DNA from: Bacillus sp. ISL-7
Lineage (GTDB): Bacteria; Bacillota; Bacilli; Bacillales_B; DSM-18226
DNA: 39,523 nt
Assembly (NCBI RefSeq): GCF_018613065.1
Contig: NZ_JAGGQW010000064.1
Coordinates: 1 to 39,523, forward strand
Direction of reading: 5' to 3'
This document shows positions 38,250-39,523 of the stretch, one piece after another. The position numbers and the translations under genes were made by a program. Position 1 is the first letter of the stretch, and every line of letters begins with the position of its first letter. Below the pieces are notes generated by a model. It searched no databases, had not been told where the DNA came from, and worked only from the letters and a program-made list of their open reading frames with translations.

Positions 38250-38657
38250 ATGGATAAAGAGAAAATGCTCCAACAGTTTAAGGATTATGGATTTGAACAA
38301 GTGGAGTATTTAGGGAACTCCACGTATCGATTGCATATCATGAGTGATGTGACGGGAGCTTCCTACCCACTGTACGTAAAAACGGCAACCTCCGAAAAAG
38401 GCGGTATGTTCGTTCATTTCGAGGAAGCCGACTTTGAAGAAAATGATACCGTCCCGCTCCAGGTCCGTAGTGCAGCACTCGATATGCTGAAAGAATTAAA
38501 GCTATTATCCGTACCCCCATCAGTAGAAAAAAACAATAATGGCTCTATGGCACGGGATTTAGGCGAAATGAAGAAACTCGGCAAGGAAATGAGTAATATG
38601 AAAACAGGTACTCAGCAACTGGAAGAAGAAAATCTAATTCCTGATCCGCTCCAATAA
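38250..38657 (+). CDS. Small soluble protein, likely sigma-B-dependent
   Basis: 135 residues from ATG 38250, eight bases after GGAGGAG. No membrane segment. The N-terminal two thirds is mixed alpha/beta (LQQFKDYGFEQVEYLGNSTY; GASYPLYVKTATSEKGGMFV), and the C-terminal third is charged and probably disordered (EMKKLGKEMSNMKTGTQQLE). Not a family I recognise. The sigma-B-type promoter upstream and location next to the rsb operon suggest a stress protein. A strong terminator follows. Confidence 0.65.
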   Translation: MDKEKMLQQFKDYGFEQVEYLGNSTYRLHIMSDVTGASYPLYVKTATSEKGGMFVHFEEADFEENDTVPLQVRSAALDMLKELKLLSVPPSVEKNNNGSMARDLGEMKKLGKEMSNMKTGTQQLEEENLIPDPLQ

Positions 38658-38670
38658 CAGCAACATCCTA

Positions 38671-38703
38671 GTAACGGTCCTCTATAGAGGGCCGTTACTT
38701 TTG
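38671..38703 (+). terminator. Terminator of the gene at 38250-38657
   Basis: GTAACGG and CCGTTAC pair, with CCTC/GAGG inside, followed by TTTT. Confidence 0.85.
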
Positions 38704-38759
38704 TTTGGACAATCACATGAAAGAAACGAGCCTTACACAAGTCAAATATAAACGTGAAC

Positions 38760-38785
38760 ATGACGAGTGATCATTCACTCGTCAT
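38760..38785. repeat. 26-bp inverted repeat after the disordered-protein gene
   Basis: ATGACGAGTGA and TCACTCGTCAT form a perfect 11-bp stem with a 4-nt loop. No T-run on either strand, so termination is doubtful; it may protect the 3' end of an mRNA. Confidence 0.5.
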
Positions 38786-38836
38786 ATCCATTATCATTCA
38801 ATTATATTTTTATAGTTCCTTACAAGTTAGGCCGAC

Positions 38837-39202
38837 TTATAGATTCGATTTTGTTTCCTGATTGTTAGAATTGGCGTTCTTACCCTGTTTCTCAGTCTCT
38901 TGATAAGGTTCTTGTCTGTAATTCTTGGAATTGAGGTCATCACCTGGCTGCCCCATCTCTTGAGCGTTGTAATTTCTAGACTCAGCCTCTCTTCCTGGCT
39001 GTCTTATCTCTTGATTGAAATTCCTAGAATCGCCCTCTCTATCTGGCTGCCTCATTTCTTCATTAAACTGCCTGGAATTGGATTCGTCACTTTGCGGATT
39101 TTCAAATTCCTGATATGCATCTTGTTCGGGTTTCTTAAAAGTAGTATCATCTTTACGGCCTGCTTCTTCCCTACTGATTGTCTCACTAGTATTCTTTGCC
39201 AT
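38837..39202 (-). CDS. Hydrophilic repeat protein, possible stress protein
   Basis: 121 residues, almost entirely polar (Q, N, E, R, D) and probably disordered. It contains about four repeats of 16-18 residues of the form SRNFNQEIRQPGREAE between residues 41 and 105. The composition resembles hydrophilic stress proteins such as GsiB or KGG-type proteins, though the repeat differs. AAGGAGG precedes ATG. Upstream, GTTTAG-11-GGGTGG (39270-39292) is a poor sigma-B-like site with too short a spacer. Family not recognised; the stress role is inferred from composition and location. Confidence 0.55.
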   Translation of the reverse strand: MAKNTSETISREEAGRKDDTTFKKPEQDAYQEFENPQSDESNSRQFNEEMRQPDREGDSRNFNQEIRQPGREAESRNYNAQEMGQPGDDLNSKNYRQEPYQETEKQGKNANSNNQETKSNL

Positions 39203-39392
39203 TTGATTTTCCTCCTTTTAATTTTTAAAATTTTACTTCAGGTTAACTTGTAACCTTAATGATGTTGTACCACCCTTTTTAGGAACCTAAACTCTTTTTG
39301 ATAGATTTGTTACTTCTGAACTATCTATCATCTATCGAAATCCTTTTCTATCAAGGCAATCATTCCATTATTTGAATTTGTTAAACTTGGCT
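39203..39392. other. Gene-free stretch upstream of the hydrophilic protein gene
   Basis: It contains the ribosome site and a weak sigma-B-like site of the gene at 38837-39202. A CTATC-rich segment (ACTATCTATCATCTATCG) occurs at about 39320. I see no other feature. Confidence 0.4.
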
Positions 39393-39481
39393 GTTGATTT
39401 CCGCTCCAGGCGCTTCGCTTTCCGCGGGCGGTCCGGGAAGCCTCCTCGTCGCTGCGCTGAGGGCACTGAAAAAGTCCCTTG
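39393..39481. repeat. GC-rich Bacillus repeat, probable mobile-element end
   Basis: From GTTGATTTCCGCTCCAGG through CTTTCCGCGGGCG and CCTCCTCGTCGCTG to CACTGAAAAAGTCCC the composition is far more GC-rich than its surroundings. Similar sequence is, to my knowledge, common around IS and in intergenic repeats of Bacillaceae. The rest of any element would lie to the right of the window. Confidence 0.5.
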
Positions 39482-39523
39482 TTTTATAGCAGTTGTAGGT
39501 TGATTTTATCAACTCTTCAACTG

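Noticed and set aside
39270..39292. Sigma-B promoter of the hydrophilic repeat protein gene
   Set aside because: GTTTAG-11-GGGTGG has a spacer shorter than 12 and a poor -10.

Overview
The window looks like chromosome of a low-GC, endospore-forming Bacillaceae species (Bacillus, Neobacillus or a close relative). The evidence is the sporulation genes spoIIID, spoIIQ and spoIID, the mbl, fabZ, ssbB and ywpF genes, the murAA-ywmB-ywzB block in B. subtilis-like order, and a complete rsbR-S-T-U-V-W-sigB-rsbX operon. Assignments come from reading the translated sequence; no database search was run.

Layout. 0-3.4 kb holds accessory genes: a DUF3231 protein with a damaged start, a small membrane protein, a methyltransferase and a CBO0543-type membrane protein. 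3.6-6.5 kb is the YtbE reductase, YtbD efflux transporter and divergent YtcD (HxlR) regulator. 6.5-11.2 kb has a gene fragment, a large HEAT-like membrane protein, a secreted coiled-coil/3D-domain protein, an unknown protein and an XRE regulator. 11.3-16.6 kb is conserved core: ssbB, ywpF, a lipoprotein, fabZ, an EpuA-type protein with an expanded repeat domain, mbl and spoIIID. 17.3-27.8 kb has an alkyltransferase-like protein, pbpC, spoIIQ, a VanZ-like protein, a NERD protein, spoIID, murAA, ywmB and ywzB. 28-39.2 kb is a general-stress region: YflT-like, GlsB-like and Dps genes, a cardiolipin synthase, an alpha-amylase broken by one stop codon, the sigB operon and two small stress-type genes. 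Four clear sigma-B-type promoters lie outside the operon or in front of its neighbours and one lies inside it before rsbV, so the factor and several likely targets are clustered.

The most unusual content is intergenic. Two different short motifs form tandem arrays with a pitch of about 20.5-21 bp, close to two helical turns: a TCAGCG-type array between ytbD and ytbE, and GACAGTAAA arrays in two places, beside pbpC and between the NERD gene and spoIID. The last location includes a 248-bp tandem duplication carrying a terminator plus an array. A second, dispersed family with core GGTGTCAGGCACC occurs 12 times, once in frame inside the cardiolipin synthase gene, and twice leads into decaying arrays of its half-site. 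These are the best candidates for something undescribed.

Other points: a possible FapR operator over the fabZ ribosome binding site, an in-frame TGA at an expected Trp codon in the amylase, a one-base A-run frameshift at the DUF3231 start, an rsbR gene whose reading frame extends upstream without a start codon, and a GC-rich repeat resembling a mobile-element end at the right edge.
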